Positions 27,631-37,163 are shown, counted from the first letter of the stretch. The stretch: DNA of 64,000 nucleotides from Lentisphaerae bacterium WC36 (GCA_020683205.1 CP085689.1:2784230-2848229); one strand, 5' to 3'. Made by a program: numbers and translations. The notes: generated by a model from the letters alone, not told the origin.

Positions 27631-28239
27631 ATGCAGAGACTTAAAAATTTTTTCTTGCTTCTGTGCCTATCAATTATATCAGGATTATTAACAGCTTGTT
27701 ATACTCCATTAAACGTCGCCGAAGCTTTACAACAAAAAACTAATGAAAAAATTTATACCGCATATAACCTATTCTATACCGATATTAATAATATTGATGC
27801 CGAAAATATTATAAAAGGTAATTTTATACCTTACGGAACTCCTGTTGGGGTAGTCAAAAGTGAAACCTCAAGTTACTTCAATCATAGTATAATCACCTTT
27901 AAAAATCTAAAAAATGGTGAGTTATTTACGGTTCGAATGGTTCATGCAAAAATGATGATACCGCCAAACCAAATCTTACGCCACTTTTTAACCACAAAAA
28001 CACCAGAGCAAATTAACAGTACATTAACAGAAAAATTTATCCCTATTATTGAACAGGGTGAAGTCAAAAAAGGAATGACTAAGGCTGATGTATTAGTTGC
28101 TTATGGGTATCCTCCACGCAATCGTACTTCAGATACAACTGATGATACATGGATTTATTGGAATGACGTCAACAGCTCAATTCGTTTTGTTTTTAGAAAT
28201 GAAAAAGTTGCTGAAATTATTGATATCAAAAACTATTAA
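27631..28239 (+). CDS. Lipoprotein with C-terminal BamE/SmpA-like domain
   Basis: 202 aa. Signal peptide (FFLLLCLSIISGLLTAC) with lipobox LTAC, Cys about 23. The last 60 residues, GEVKKGMTKADVLVAYGYPP..RTSDTTDDTWIYWND and the final beta strands, match the BamE/SmpA pattern (xGMtkxeVxxxxGxP). BamE is a helper of the outer-membrane beta-barrel machine, but the domain also occurs in unrelated lipoproteins, so the role is open. It sits upstream of murF (33 bp to the start) and is probably co-transcribed. Confidence 0.75.
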   Translation: MQRLKNFFLLLCLSIISGLLTACYTPLNVAEALQQKTNEKIYTAYNLFYTDINNIDAENIIKGNFIPYGTPVGVVKSETSSYFNHSIITFKNLKNGELFTVRMVHAKMMIPPNQILRHFLTTKTPEQINSTLTEKFIPIIEQGEVKKGMTKADVLVAYGYPPRNRTSDTTDDTWIYWNDVNSSIRFVFRNEKVAEIIDIKNY

Positions 28240-28272
28240 TTTTTGACTATTGATTTAAAAAGGGAAAGTAAA

Positions 28273-29802
28273 ATGAAAAGTGTGGCGACATTTTTATTTG
28301 ATGAGCTAAAACAGGCAACAAATGGCGCATGGACAGTCAATAATTTTGTTAATAACGAATATTTAAATAATGCCATTGCGATTTCAACCGATAGCCGCAC
28401 CTTTACAGGCAAAAATAATTCTTGTCAACTTTTTATAGCGATTAGAGGTGAAATTTTTGATGGTCATAGCTTTGTTGAAAAATTAATTAATCAAGGAATT
28501 TTTGCAGTTTGTGTTGATGAAAAATTTTATCACGAAAAAAGCACTTATTTTAATACTTTAACCAATAAAATTGCCATATTAGTTGTTCAAGACACAACTC
28601 AAGCATATTTAGATTTAGCGAAGTTTTATTGTCAAAAATTAAAAGATAATAATAACTTAAAAATTATTGGTATTACTGGTAGCTGTGGCAAAACTTCTAC
28701 TAAAGAAATGCTTAAAAGCATTTTAGAAAACGCATTTGGGATAACTAAAGTTTATGCTACAATAAAAAATACTAATAATCACATTGGTGTTCCACAAAAT
28801 ATTCTTAATATGGAAAAGGACACTAAGGTAGCAATTTTAGAACTAGGAACAAGTGCACCAGGAGAAATCGATCGCTTAGCTAATTGCTGCCGTCCTGAAA
28901 TTGCAATCATTACTATGATTGGACATGGTCACCTAGAAGAATTAAAAAGCATAGCAGGTGTTGCAGAAGAGAAAAGTGATATTTTCAAATATATGAATGA
29001 GCAGTGTTTTGCTGTCATTCCTGCAAATTGCAATGAAAAAGATATTGTTTTAAAAAAATTAGCAGTAACTAAAGCGCAAACTATCGAATTTTCAAATTCG
29101 ATCACTGCTAATGTTTCAATTTTTGGGTCAATCATTGACCAAAATATTTATGGCTCAAATATTGAAATATCAAAAATTAATCAAAATAAAAATATTACAA
29201 ATTTTAAATGTTTATTGCCGTTTCAAGGTGAACACCAATTAAGTAATGCTCTCGCAGCGTGTGCTGTAGCGTATATTTTAAACATTAATGATAAAATTAT
29301 TGCACAAGGTTTAACCAGTAGTCACAATGTTGGCATGAGAATGAACATAACCGAAAATAAATCCCATAACATAACTATCATCAACGATGCGTATAATGCA
29401 AATTTTGAAAGTATGACAGCATCTATAAAGTGGCTTAATGACTTGTTAATTAGCCCAAGCTATGAAAAATTTCACTGCTTTATGGCATTAGGTGATATGC
29501 TTGAATTAGGAGAAAAATCAGTACATTTACATAAAATAATTATTTTAGAATTACTTAAAAATATCACTAACGAGCGAATTCCAAGGTCCAAAATTTATCT
29601 AATTGGGGATAAATTTCAGGAAAGTTTGCAAAAATGTCATCTTGATAGTAATATAGCAAATAGTATCAAAACATTCCCAAATAGCGAAATTGCTCAAAAA
29701 GAGATTGCTAAAGATCTATATAATACACCTCAAGAAAAAGTGTTGTTTTTAAAAGGATCACGCGGAATGAAATTAGAATTAATTGAGGAATACTGTAAAT
29801 GA
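28273..29802 (+). CDS. murF: UDP-N-acetylmuramoyl-tripeptide--D-alanyl-D-alanine ligase
   Basis: 509 aa from the ATG at 28273 (AGGGAAAG 4-11 bases upstream; an in-frame TTG at 28243 has none). The Mur-ligase ATP loop is GITGSCGKTSTKEM, with KNTNNHIGVPQNIL, ELGTSAPGEIDRLA, NDAYNANFESM and ALGDMLELG typical of MurF. It adds D-Ala-D-Ala to UDP-MurNAc-tripeptide in the cytoplasm. The first part (DSRTFTGKNNSCQLFIAI.GE) is the UDP-binding domain. It overlaps murE by four bases (ATGA). murF-before-murE is the reverse of the common dcw order. Confidence 0.95.
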   Translation: MKSVATFLFDELKQATNGAWTVNNFVNNEYLNNAIAISTDSRTFTGKNNSCQLFIAIRGEIFDGHSFVEKLINQGIFAVCVDEKFYHEKSTYFNTLTNKIAILVVQDTTQAYLDLAKFYCQKLKDNNNLKIIGITGSCGKTSTKEMLKSILENAFGITKVYATIKNTNNHIGVPQNILNMEKDTKVAILELGTSAPGEIDRLANCCRPEIAIITMIGHGHLEELKSIAGVAEEKSDIFKYMNEQCFAVIPANCNEKDIVLKKLAVTKAQTIEFSNSITANVSIFGSIIDQNIYGSNIEISKINQNKNITNFKCLLPFQGEHQLSNALAACAVAYILNINDKIIAQGLTSSHNVGMRMNITENKSHNITIINDAYNANFESMTASIKWLNDLLISPSYEKFHCFMALGDMLELGEKSVHLHKIIILELLKNITNERIPRSKIYLIGDKFQESLQKCHLDSNIANSIKTFPNSEIAQKEIAKDLYNTPQEKVLFLKGSRGMKLELIEEYCK

Positions 29803-31292
29803 AAATAGTTGAAGACTTAGTAAAAGTAATACAAAACTATGTTATTGAGTTAAAACTTGATAGTGATAAAAAACAGATTAAATCACTTAGTAATAATTCA
29901 CGCAAAGTGCGCCCAAATTATGTTTTTGTTGCAATAAAAGGATTTACTTCTGATGGACATCAGTTCATTGAACAAGCAATTGAAGCAGGCGCAAATACTA
30001 TAATTTATTCACAGGATCTCAAAAAATACCACGATGAAATAAATTATATAAAGGTCACTGATACAGTAGCAGCTTATAATGAAGCAGTTGCTTGGTTTTT
30101 TGACTATCCAGCCGAAAAATTAAAAGTAATCGGAGTAACTGGAACGAATGGAAAAACTACTACAGCATTTATTATTGAATTAATTTTAAATAGTTTAAAC
30201 AACCGCTGTGGATTAATTTCTACAGTAAAACATTCATCGATTTTAACGCAGATTGCCGCAGAAAGAACAACTCCTGAAGCATTCTTTTTACAACAATTAT
30301 TTGCACAAATGGTTGAAGATGAATGTCACAATGTCGTCATGGAGGTTTCAAGTCATGCGTTAGAGCAAAAACGAGTTGGAAATACAAAATTTGCAGTTGG
30401 TATTTTCAGTAATTTGAGTGGGGATCACCTTGATTATCACCACAGTATGGAAAACTATTACAACGCAAAAAAGACCATGTTCATTAATCATATTTCTGAT
30501 GAAGGCATAATCATTATTAACCACGATTGCGAGTATGGTCAAAAATTGCTTAAAGAGCTGGTAATAGAAAAAAAGTCAACCCAAAAATTAATTAGCTATG
30601 GTTTCAATCCCAATGCGGACTTTGTATTAAGTAACTTTAGTAGCGATGAAAATGGCAGTTCATTTTACCTTAAATTACCTGAAATTGACGAAAAATTAGC
30701 AATTGAGGATAATTTAATTGGCGAATACAATGCTCTAAACTTAACTGCTGCAATTATTGCAGTAAATAGCTATGGCTATGAATTTGATGAAATAATCAAA
30801 ATTATTGCTGAAGAAAATTTTGTTATTCCTGGACGTTTGGAAAGGTTTCAACTTGATAACGGGGCAACGGTCTTCATTGATTATGCACATAGTGATGATG
30901 CACTAAAAAATGTTTTAATGGTATTGAGGAAAATTTGTGTCAATAAATTAAGTGTTATTTTTGGCTGTGGCGGTGACCGTGATAAGACAAAGCGTCCTCG
31001 CATGGGAAAAATTGCGAATCAATACGCTGATAAAGTATTTTTAACAACAGATAACCCACGTAGTGAAAACCCTAGTGATATTATCAATGATATCAAAGAA
31101 GGTATCGACACTGATTGTGATTTATACGAGATTGAAAATCGTGAAGCAGCTATTCAAGCAGCTCTAAATCAAGCAGAAACTGGAGATATAGTTTTAATCG
31201 CAGGTAAGGGACATGAGACGTACCAAATTATTGGCGATGAAAAAATATTTTTTGATGATAGCAAGGTAGTTAAAAAGTTTATTGATGCATAA
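29799..31292 (+). CDS. murE: UDP-N-acetylmuramoyl-L-alanyl-D-glutamate--2,6-diaminopimelate ligase
   Basis: 497 aa. ATP loop GVTGTNGKTTTAF, EVSSHALEQKRV, NLSGDHLDYHHSMENYYNAKK, and the amino-acid-selecting DNPRSENP motif, whose Arg binds the distal carboxylate of meso-diaminopimelate. The murein is therefore predicted to be meso-DAP type. GKGHETYQ closes the C-terminal domain. It starts inside the last codons of murF (ATGA), implying coupled translation. No mraY, murD or ftsW follows; the next gene is an alpha/beta hydrolase 57 bp on. Confidence 0.96.
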   Translation: MKIVEDLVKVIQNYVIELKLDSDKKQIKSLSNNSRKVRPNYVFVAIKGFTSDGHQFIEQAIEAGANTIIYSQDLKKYHDEINYIKVTDTVAAYNEAVAWFFDYPAEKLKVIGVTGTNGKTTTAFIIELILNSLNNRCGLISTVKHSSILTQIAAERTTPEAFFLQQLFAQMVEDECHNVVMEVSSHALEQKRVGNTKFAVGIFSNLSGDHLDYHHSMENYYNAKKTMFINHISDEGIIIINHDCEYGQKLLKELVIEKKSTQKLISYGFNPNADFVLSNFSSDENGSSFYLKLPEIDEKLAIEDNLIGEYNALNLTAAIIAVNSYGYEFDEIIKIIAEENFVIPGRLERFQLDNGATVFIDYAHSDDALKNVLMVLRKICVNKLSVIFGCGGDRDKTKRPRMGKIANQYADKVFLTTDNPRSENPSDIINDIKEGIDTDCDLYEIENREAAIQAALNQAETGDIVLIAGKGHETYQIIGDEKIFFDDSKVVKKFIDA

Positions 31293-31349
31293 ATAATTAT
31301 ATTTGAAGTTTAAATTTTATATTAAATTTATTTAAAATAGGGGAATTAT

Positions 31350-32282
31350 ATGAAGAAGTTAAATGTCCTACCATTTCAAAATGTTAAAAATTGGTATTTA
31401 AGAATGTTTTTAATTATTACAGAATTTTTTTTATTACTTTATATCATTAGTTGTGTGGCGCTATATTTTCTGCAAGACAACTTAATTTTCATCCCTAAAA
31501 GCGATACTTTTGAGACTCCTGCCGAATATGGAATTGAGTATGATAATATCTATTTTTCAAGTGGTACAGATAAACTTCATGCGTACTATGCAAAAGGGCG
31601 CTTCATAGAAGATGCCGAAACAGAATTCAACGCTAATGACTACACCATACTTTATTGTCACGGAAATGCAGGCAATATTAGTCACCGTTCAAAAACTATG
31701 AAAACATACCACGATTATGGTTTTAATATTTTTGTTTTTGACTACAGCGGCTATGGTCAAAGTAGCGGTAGACCAAGTGCAGAAAACGTTCAACAAAATG
31801 CTTTAGATGCATGGGACTATTTAATTAATGAAATGAGAATACCAGCAAATAAAATTATTGTTCTTGGTCGATCAATGGGAGGCTTTGCTGCATTATCAAT
31901 TGCTGAAAAACATCAACCTTTTGCATTAAGTTTAGAGTCAACATTTAGTTCAATACTTAATATTGCACAGCATCAGATGCCAATTTTTCCAGCAAGATTA
32001 ATTTTAAAAAATAATTTTGATAACTTAAGCAAAATTTCAAAAGTTAAATCACCTCTTTTTATGGTACATTCAAAAGAAGATAATGTTGTCAAATATTATC
32101 ATAGTCAGAAACTTTTGAAGGCAGCTAAAAATAACAATGATATTCCACGACTAAAATTTACGCCATTTATTGGAACACACAACCATTGCTATACTGAAGT
32201 TACCAATGAGTATCATCAAAAATTTTTCAATTTCATGGAGAAAATTTGCTTGATTAATGAGAATATCATTGAAAATGAATAA
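31350..32282 (+). CDS. Membrane-anchored alpha/beta hydrolase
   Basis: 310 aa. One N-terminal membrane helix (about residues 20-42) precedes a serine hydrolase domain: oxyanion segment YCHGNAGNISHR, VFDYSGYGQSSG, nucleophile elbow GRSMGG with Ser175, a late KEDNVV acidic region and HNHCY with the likely catalytic His. The layout resembles the BEM46/ABHD13 group, whose substrates are mostly unknown. RBS AGGGG lies 7 bases before the ATG. It follows murE by 57 bp on the same strand, perhaps only by position. Confidence 0.85.
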   Translation: MKKLNVLPFQNVKNWYLRMFLIITEFFLLLYIISCVALYFLQDNLIFIPKSDTFETPAEYGIEYDNIYFSSGTDKLHAYYAKGRFIEDAETEFNANDYTILYCHGNAGNISHRSKTMKTYHDYGFNIFVFDYSGYGQSSGRPSAENVQQNALDAWDYLINEMRIPANKIIVLGRSMGGFAALSIAEKHQPFALSLESTFSSILNIAQHQMPIFPARLILKNNFDNLSKISKVKSPLFMVHSKEDNVVKYYHSQKLLKAAKNNNDIPRLKFTPFIGTHNHCYTEVTNEYHQKFFNFMEKICLINENIIENE

Positions 32283-32321
32283 TCATTAGAAATAAACAGC
32301 TTATATTGTCATAAAACAAAA

Positions 32322-33086
32322 TTAATTATATCGCTCAAAATCAATAATTATAGGCAAATGGTCAGAAAATTTAGCTTCGTTATCAACCTTAAAATTGATA
32401 ACTTCTATATCTTCTGAATGTAGCACAAAATCTAATTCATGACGAGGGGCCCAAGCGGGGAATGTTTTGACATTTGCAGTATTGGCGTTTTTTAGTTTTA
32501 ATTCATCACATAAATTGCTTATTTCATCATCTCCATTAAATGCATTAAAATCTCCAGCAATAATAATTGATTTCCCACTTTTTTCATGTAAGTCTTTAAC
32601 TAATTTTGTAAGGTGCTCAAGCTGTTGCTGACGCGTTTTTTGCCCCAATGCCAGATGAACAACAAAAATTGCAGTGCTATTGAATTCAATTTCTATAATA
32701 AGACGCTTGACCCCGAATGGGAAATAATGAAAATTCTGAATATTTAATTCACCTTTTGACAGCAAAGCATTACCTTGTTGCTTTAAAAAAGGCATTTTAC
32801 TATGCCACAATTCGGGAGCATATTTTATTTCACTAATAATGTTGTAATCTAAAGAATTGGCAATAATCTGTGCTTGATTTTTATTTGCACCATATGCAGC
32901 ATCAACACATTTAACTTCTAACAAAGCAATAATATCAGCATTTTTCTTTTTCAAATATTCAGCAATATCAGCTAAGTTGTGACGATTTTTATGCGGTTTA
33001 ACAAAACGCAACCACGATTTAAAAATTTGCCAAAAACTTTTATGAGGACCAGTGCTATAGGCAATATTGTAGCAAATTAATCTCAT
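32322..33086 (-). CDS. Endonuclease/exonuclease/phosphatase family protein
   Basis: 254 aa from the ATG at 33086, which begins the family's usual first strand (MRLICYNIAYSTG). The open frame runs 26 codons further up to 33164, and AAGGA is about 15 bases before the chosen ATG, so the start is uncertain. Motifs: ALLEVKCVD (metal Glu), VVHLALG, IIAGDFNAFNGD and FSDHLPII (catalytic Asp-His). The fold covers nucleases, sphingomyelinases and phosphatases; the substrate cannot be told. No signal peptide, so cytoplasmic. It converges with the alpha/beta hydrolase and diverges from folD. Confidence 0.82.
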   Translation of the reverse strand: MRLICYNIAYSTGPHKSFWQIFKSWLRFVKPHKNRHNLADIAEYLKKKNADIIALLEVKCVDAAYGANKNQAQIIANSLDYNIISEIKYAPELWHSKMPFLKQQGNALLSKGELNIQNFHYFPFGVKRLIIEIEFNSTAIFVVHLALGQKTRQQQLEHLTKLVKDLHEKSGKSIIIAGDFNAFNGDDEISNLCDELKLKNANTANVKTFPAWAPRHELDFVLHSEDIEVINFKVDNEAKFSDHLPIIIDFERYN

Positions 33087-33214
33087 AATTAATAATTTAA
33101 TTCCTTTTTTTGTTAAGATTTTTTTGCATAAATATAAAAAAACATTCATATTATAGTGATACAAAAATTAAAATATTAATAAATAAAATATAACTAATTA
33201 GAAGGTTTTTTGCA

Positions 33215-34108
33215 ATGGATACAGCAAAAATTATTGACGGCAAGGCAATTTCTGCAAAAATTAATGAAGAAAATGCTCTAGAAGTGGCACGTTTAGCACG
33301 CGAATGTAATGTTCAACCAGGGCTTGCAGTGGTGCTAGTTGGTGAAGACCCAGCATCACAAGTTTATGTAAATATGAAAGTAAAAAAATGCCATGAGTTA
33401 GGTATTTTTTCTGACAAACGTGTTCTAAGTAAAGATGCAACGATGGAAGAAGTTTTAACATTAGTTCATGAATTAAATAATGATCCAAAAATTAATGGTA
33501 TTTTAGTTCAATCACCTCCTCCACCACAAATTGATGAAGAAAAAATTATTGCAGCGATCAGCCCTAACAAGGACGTTGATTGTTTCAATGCAGTAAACGT
33601 TGGAAAAATGTTAACAGGCGATAATAGTGGATTTTTACCATGTACGCCATATGGTGTGATGCAATTATTAAAACATAGTGGCGTTGACGCTTGCGGTAAA
33701 CATGCAGTTGTTCTAGGTCGTTCTAACATTGTTGGTAAACCTATGATGGCAATGTTAGTGCAAAAACATGCTGGAGCAAATGCAACGGTCACTGTTTGTC
33801 ACTCTCGTACGCAGAATTTAAAAGAATATACTCGCAGTGCTGATATTTTAATCGCAGCAATCGGTATTCCTGAATTTGTAAAAGGCGATATGATTAAGGA
33901 AGGAGCAGTGGTTATGGATGTTGGTATTAACCGTGTTGAGGCTGATAATGAGCGTGGATACAAATTAGTTGGTGATGTTGATTACGCAGCTTGTGCAGGA
34001 AAAGCTTCACTAATTACTCCAGTTCCAGGAGGAGTTGGTCCAATGACAATTGCAATGTTAATGGATAATACTATTAAAGCTTGCAAAATGCAAAATAATT
34101 TGATTTAA
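33215..34108 (+). CDS. folD: Bifunctional methylenetetrahydrofolate dehydrogenase/cyclohydrolase
   Basis: 297 aa. [17 protein letters not shown] contains the Tyr and catalytic Lys of the YxxxK site. [36 protein letters not shown] and [15 protein letters not shown] are the standard FolD signatures. It oxidises 5,10-methylene-THF and hydrolyses the methenyl form to 10-formyl-THF for purines and formylmethionine. AAGG lies 10 bases before the ATG. A clear terminator follows the gene, so it is probably monocistronic. Confidence 0.97.
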   Translation: MDTAKIIDGKAISAKINEENALEVARLARECNVQPGLAVVLVGEDPASQVYVNMKVKKCHELGIFSDKRVLSKDATMEEVLTLVHELNNDPKINGILVQSPPPPQIDEEKIIAAISPNKDVDCFNAVNVGKMLTGDNSGFLPCTPYGVMQLLKHSGVDACGKHAVVLGRSNIVGKPMMAMLVQKHAGANATVTVCHSRTQNLKEYTRSADILIAAIGIPEFVKGDMIKEGAVVMDVGINRVEADNERGYKLVGDVDYAACAGKASLITPVPGGVGPMTIAMLMDNTIKACKMQNNLI

Positions 34109-34127
34109 TATTTGTTTTCAATATTTG

Positions 34128-34163
34128 AACCGCTAAAAATTTATTTTAGCGGTTTTATTTTTT
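34128..34163 (+). terminator. Rho-independent terminator after folD
   Basis: AACCGCTAAAA (34128-34138) pairs with TTTTAGCGGTT (34144-34154) around a 5-nt loop. The stem runs into TTTTATTTTTT. It lies 20 bp past the folD stop. Confidence 0.88.
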
Positions 34164-34176
34164 AATAGGGAAAGTT

Positions 34177-35148
34177 ATGAATTATTTTAATTTTGGCTAC
34201 CGAGGAAATAATAAATTTACTTCTATAGTCAGCGCAATTTTTACAATAATTATTGGGAGTTTTTTTATTAGAGGAGCATTTTCACCTCTTGAAAATTTAT
34301 CTGAAGGGCAAAATCCGATATTTTATCGAATTGCTATCTTTTTCATAGGGGTAATGGCAACATTAATTGGCTGCGGAATCATTGCCCATACTTGGTTTGC
34401 AAACTCAATAAAACAAAATGATTTTCTACGCAACTTAAAAAGAAAATTTTTTAATCATACACTAATTATATTTTTAATTTTTATATTATTTGGTATTGTA
34501 GGAATAGGCTTCTCCTGCCAGTTAATATTCAACACTACAGAAGCTAGCTTCAATTCTACAAAAATTATAATCCCAATTATTTTCATATTAATTAGTATAT
34601 CGGGAATACTTTTTACATGGAAAAATCGCAGAGTTCTACGAACTGGAGCACCAGTTATTATTGGCATGAAACGTTCTTCAGATCAACAAATTTTACTATG
34701 GCTTTACGGCATTTTTTTAACATCGGGATTATTGTTCGGAATTTTTACCGTAATTATTCCATTATTTAATGTTATTAGGGCACAAAGTTGGCAAGCAACA
34801 AGTTGTATAATTGAATCAAGTAATATAAAAATTAATTATAGCGGAAAACACAATTCATACAAAGTACATATTAAATACAATTATATTTATAAGAATAAAA
34901 AATACACTTCAATTAGCTACAGCTTTTATGATGATGGAGACAATATTCTTGAACCAAAGAAAAAAATTATTGCAAAATATCCCGCGAATAGCACCCAAAT
35001 TTGCTATGTAAATCCGACAAACCCTTCAGATGTCGTTTTATGTCGTAGCATTCGTTATGAGCTTCCTTTCTTTGGCGGAATATTATTTTTTATTGTATTT
35101 TCGACGACTGGTGGAATTGGACTATATAAAACATTAAAAAAATATTAA
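34177..35148 (+). CDS. DUF3592-like membrane protein
   Basis: 323 aa. Five or so membrane helices: one near 18-32, one near 50-70, two around 92-145, one near 165-195, and a last one near 295-315. Between the last two lies a soluble beta-rich segment, SWQATSCIIESSNIKINY followed by KVHIKYNYIYKNKKYTS, ANSTQICYVNPTNPSDVVL. This matches DUF3592, a domain of unknown function whose hallmark is W.at.g.i..s and a YNP..P turn. RBS AGGGAAAG. It is probably co-transcribed with the next membrane protein 6 bp on. Confidence 0.75.
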   Translation: MNYFNFGYRGNNKFTSIVSAIFTIIIGSFFIRGAFSPLENLSEGQNPIFYRIAIFFIGVMATLIGCGIIAHTWFANSIKQNDFLRNLKRKFFNHTLIIFLIFILFGIVGIGFSCQLIFNTTEASFNSTKIIIPIIFILISISGILFTWKNRRVLRTGAPVIIGMKRSSDQQILLWLYGIFLTSGLLFGIFTVIIPLFNVIRAQSWQATSCIIESSNIKINYSGKHNSYKVHIKYNYIYKNKKYTSISYSFYDDGDNILEPKKKIIAKYPANSTQICYVNPTNPSDVVLCRSIRYELPFFGGILFFIVFSTTGGIGLYKTLKKY

Positions 35149-35154
35149 AGAAAA

Positions 35155-35619
35155 ATGAACAAAATCAGATCTCACAATAGGTTTAAGTTTTTATTGCATT
35201 GGATTCTAAATTTATTAAGAATTGGAGCAACGATATTGGGTACTTATTACATCTGTAGTGAACACCTTTTTAATAATGATAAAGAGATTTTCTTCAAACC
35301 TCCATTGGTGCTAAAAACACTCTATTTCCCATGGATACTTCTAATTTTATTTTCTATTATATACTATAACTTCATCGAATTATTTAGCATTAAAACCCCT
35401 AATATGAAAATCATAGAATATATTGCTAATAAATTTAGTTTATTTTCCAAACTTATACCTATTTCCATGATTATTTTTGGAATTATATTTACAATTCACA
35501 GTTTTATATATGAATTTCAAGGCTCAATAGCTCAAGGATTAAGCTGTACTATTCTTTCAGCAATCTATGCTATTATGGGATTATATTTTTATAAATTTAA
35601 AAGCATAAACGATGAATAA
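35155..35619 (+). CDS. Small four-helix membrane protein, unknown function
   Basis: 154 aa with four predicted membrane helices (about residues 13-38, 53-75, 97-118 and 124-148) and short polar loops. I recognise no motif. The gene starts 6 bp after the DUF3592 stop with an A-rich, weak ribosome site, and its stop almost touches that of the converging DUF2971 gene (1 bp apart). It is likely an integral inner-membrane partner of the preceding protein, by inference from position only. Confidence 0.65.
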   Translation: MNKIRSHNRFKFLLHWILNLLRIGATILGTYYICSEHLFNNDKEIFFKPPLVLKTLYFPWILLILFSIIYYNFIELFSIKTPNMKIIEYIANKFSLFSKLIPISMIIFGIIFTIHSFIYEFQGSIAQGLSCTILSAIYAIMGLYFYKFKSINDE

Positions 35620-35620
35620 T

Positions 35621-36679
35621 TTATAAATCACAATCAATGATTTTAAGCTGACAATTTTCATTAATTGCTTTTTTAAAGTCTACATTAAATCCTTGCTTAT
35701 TCATATATTTTTTTATTTTTAATATTTCATCTTCATCTGTTTTTATTCCAAAAACAACTTCTTTTAAATGCTCTTTCTCAAATTTCAAAAAGTCCATATC
35801 TATTGAATGTGATATATAATCTAATTTGTCATTAATGTGATAAACAAAACGATGCTCTTTTTCCTTATGCCAAATCATATTTTTTATGATTAAGAATTGT
35901 TTCAAAGAAATATCGAATTCACCTACTTCATAGAAATTATGACAAATACTATATAAAAATTTATTCAAAGATTCATATTTTGTTGTTGAACTTTTTAACC
36001 ATGCCTTAACAAATGGTTTAAAAATTGTTTTTAATGAATCAGATTCTTTCACATCAACATAATTAACCTTATGGATAGCATTATTTGCTTCATGAGAAGA
36101 AAAATCAAATTTACATACCACACCCTTATGCTCATCAGCGTAGTGTGACCACATTAAAACCTCTTTAGGATCACATGTAAGAGACAAAGCTCGCCAATTT
36201 TTTAAATCTTCATAATAATCAGAGTTGTTTAGAATTTTTTTGCAACGATTATCAAAATCTTGACACCACTTTGTAAGTTTTTGCTTAGGAAACAGATTTT
36301 CATTTAATGGAATAGCTTTTACTTCACTTACATCAGAAAACACTTCATCCTTAAAAGCCTCTGTAAATGCTTCTCGAATTTTTTGTTCTCCATCAAAATC
36401 TGCCATATATTCATCAATTTTTTCATCTGACTCAACAATTGCCTTTTCTAATTCTTCTTCAGTGACATTATAATGCTCTATAAGCATTTCTCTCACTGTA
36501 TCAACTGATGAGATATGATGACTTTCAACATTAGGATGAAGACTATCAAATGGATCATTGAAATCAAGCGGGCAAGTGATACGCACTGTTTGATTTTGAA
36601 TAACCTGTTTAAAAATATCTAAACTCATATATTTATATGAATTTTTTAACATAAACTTACGTTTTTCATCATCAGTCAT
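35621..36679 (-). CDS. DUF2971 domain-containing protein
   Basis: 352 aa, no signal or membrane segment. DUF2971 features: SYKYMSLDIFKQVIQNQTVRITCPLDFNDPFD at the start, VLMWSHYADEHKGVVCKFDF in the middle, and the IWHKEKEHRFVYHI strand near the end. The function of this family is unknown; members often occur in accessory or defence-rich regions, but none is evident here. AGGGAAT lies 8 bases before the ATG. The gene is convergent with the two small membrane proteins. Confidence 0.82.
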   Translation of the reverse strand: MTDDEKRKFMLKNSYKYMSLDIFKQVIQNQTVRITCPLDFNDPFDSLHPNVESHHISSVDTVREMLIEHYNVTEEELEKAIVESDEKIDEYMADFDGEQKIREAFTEAFKDEVFSDVSEVKAIPLNENLFPKQKLTKWCQDFDNRCKKILNNSDYYEDLKNWRALSLTCDPKEVLMWSHYADEHKGVVCKFDFSSHEANNAIHKVNYVDVKESDSLKTIFKPFVKAWLKSSTTKYESLNKFLYSICHNFYEVGEFDISLKQFLIIKNMIWHKEKEHRFVYHINDKLDYISHSIDMDFLKFEKEHLKEVVFGIKTDEDEILKIKKYMNKQGFNVDFKKAINENCQLKIIDCDL

Positions 36680-36955
36680 AAAAAGATATTCCCTATTTAA
36701 AATTTCACAGTAAATAATATAACATATAGGAACTACTTATAAAAATAATATTTTTATTGTTTTTGCTTTTTGAATTTGTATTTCAAGCTTTTGAGTACTA
36801 ATTTTTAATACAATTGAAAATTTTTATATAGTGTTGCTTTCACTATTTCTGCGTTTTAGAAAAAAATCGCCAATTTTTAGACACAAAACGTTAGAGAAAA
36901 CTGAAAGACGTTCACTATATCTATATTGCTGTATATTAAGCTGTATTAAAATAAC
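36680..36955. other. Intergenic region upstream of the RNA candidate
   Basis: AT-rich sequence holding the divergent DUF2971 promoter. A small hairpin, ATAGTG-TTGCTTT-CACTAT near 36828-36846, is visible. Two open frames in the area (36831-37031 plus, 36936-37121 minus) have no ribosome site and contradict the RNA structure downstream, so I do not call them. Confidence 0.45.
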
Positions 36956-36977
36956 AATACGGTTCTATAGATATTTT

Positions 36978-37060
36978 GAGCGTATTCTTTTTCCATATTT
37001 GTGTCGGGGCGTTTGGCGATGCCTTTTCTAAGTGTGGAATTAATGAATACGCTCTTTTTT
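36978..37060 (+). ncRNA. Candidate structured RNA or attenuator, rod-like hairpin with terminal U-run
   Basis: GAGCGTATTC (36978-36987) pairs perfectly with GAATACGCTC (37045-37054), followed by six T. Inside, bases 36991-37001 pair with 37029-37039 over 11 positions including G-U pairs. An apical stem-loop (GGGGC 37006-37010 with GCCTT 37021-37025) caps it. A TATAGA at 36966-36971 is placed so that transcription could begin at 36978, giving an about 83-nt RNA whose ends pair. Alternatively AATACG at 36956-36961 can pair with CGTATT (36981-36986), excluding the terminator stem, as in an attenuator leader for the 67-aa gene at 37164. It matches no RNA family I can name. Confidence 0.55.
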
Positions 37061-37163
37061 GTGCATAAATTCCCATCAAAGAGTTTAATTTAAAAGGATT
37101 ACTGTTGCTGAATCTTAGCATAGCAACCGTCTAATCTTAACTTTTTATTAAGGAGAAATTATC

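Noticed and set aside
35621-36679. DUF2971 gene plus two membrane proteins as a defence system
   Set aside because: DUF2971 can occur near defence genes, but here the genes are convergent, lack nuclease or NTPase partners and show no conserved arrangement I know.
36978-37060. 4.5S SRP RNA, 6S RNA or tmRNA identity for the rod-like RNA
   Set aside because: The conserved SRP loop, a 6S-length bubble structure with 180-nt span and the tmRNA end sequences are all absent.
36831-37121. Two ORFs (36831-37031 plus, 36936-37121 minus) as genes
   Set aside because: No ribosome sites, no protein-like pattern, and they run through the strong RNA hairpin and T-run at 36978-37060.
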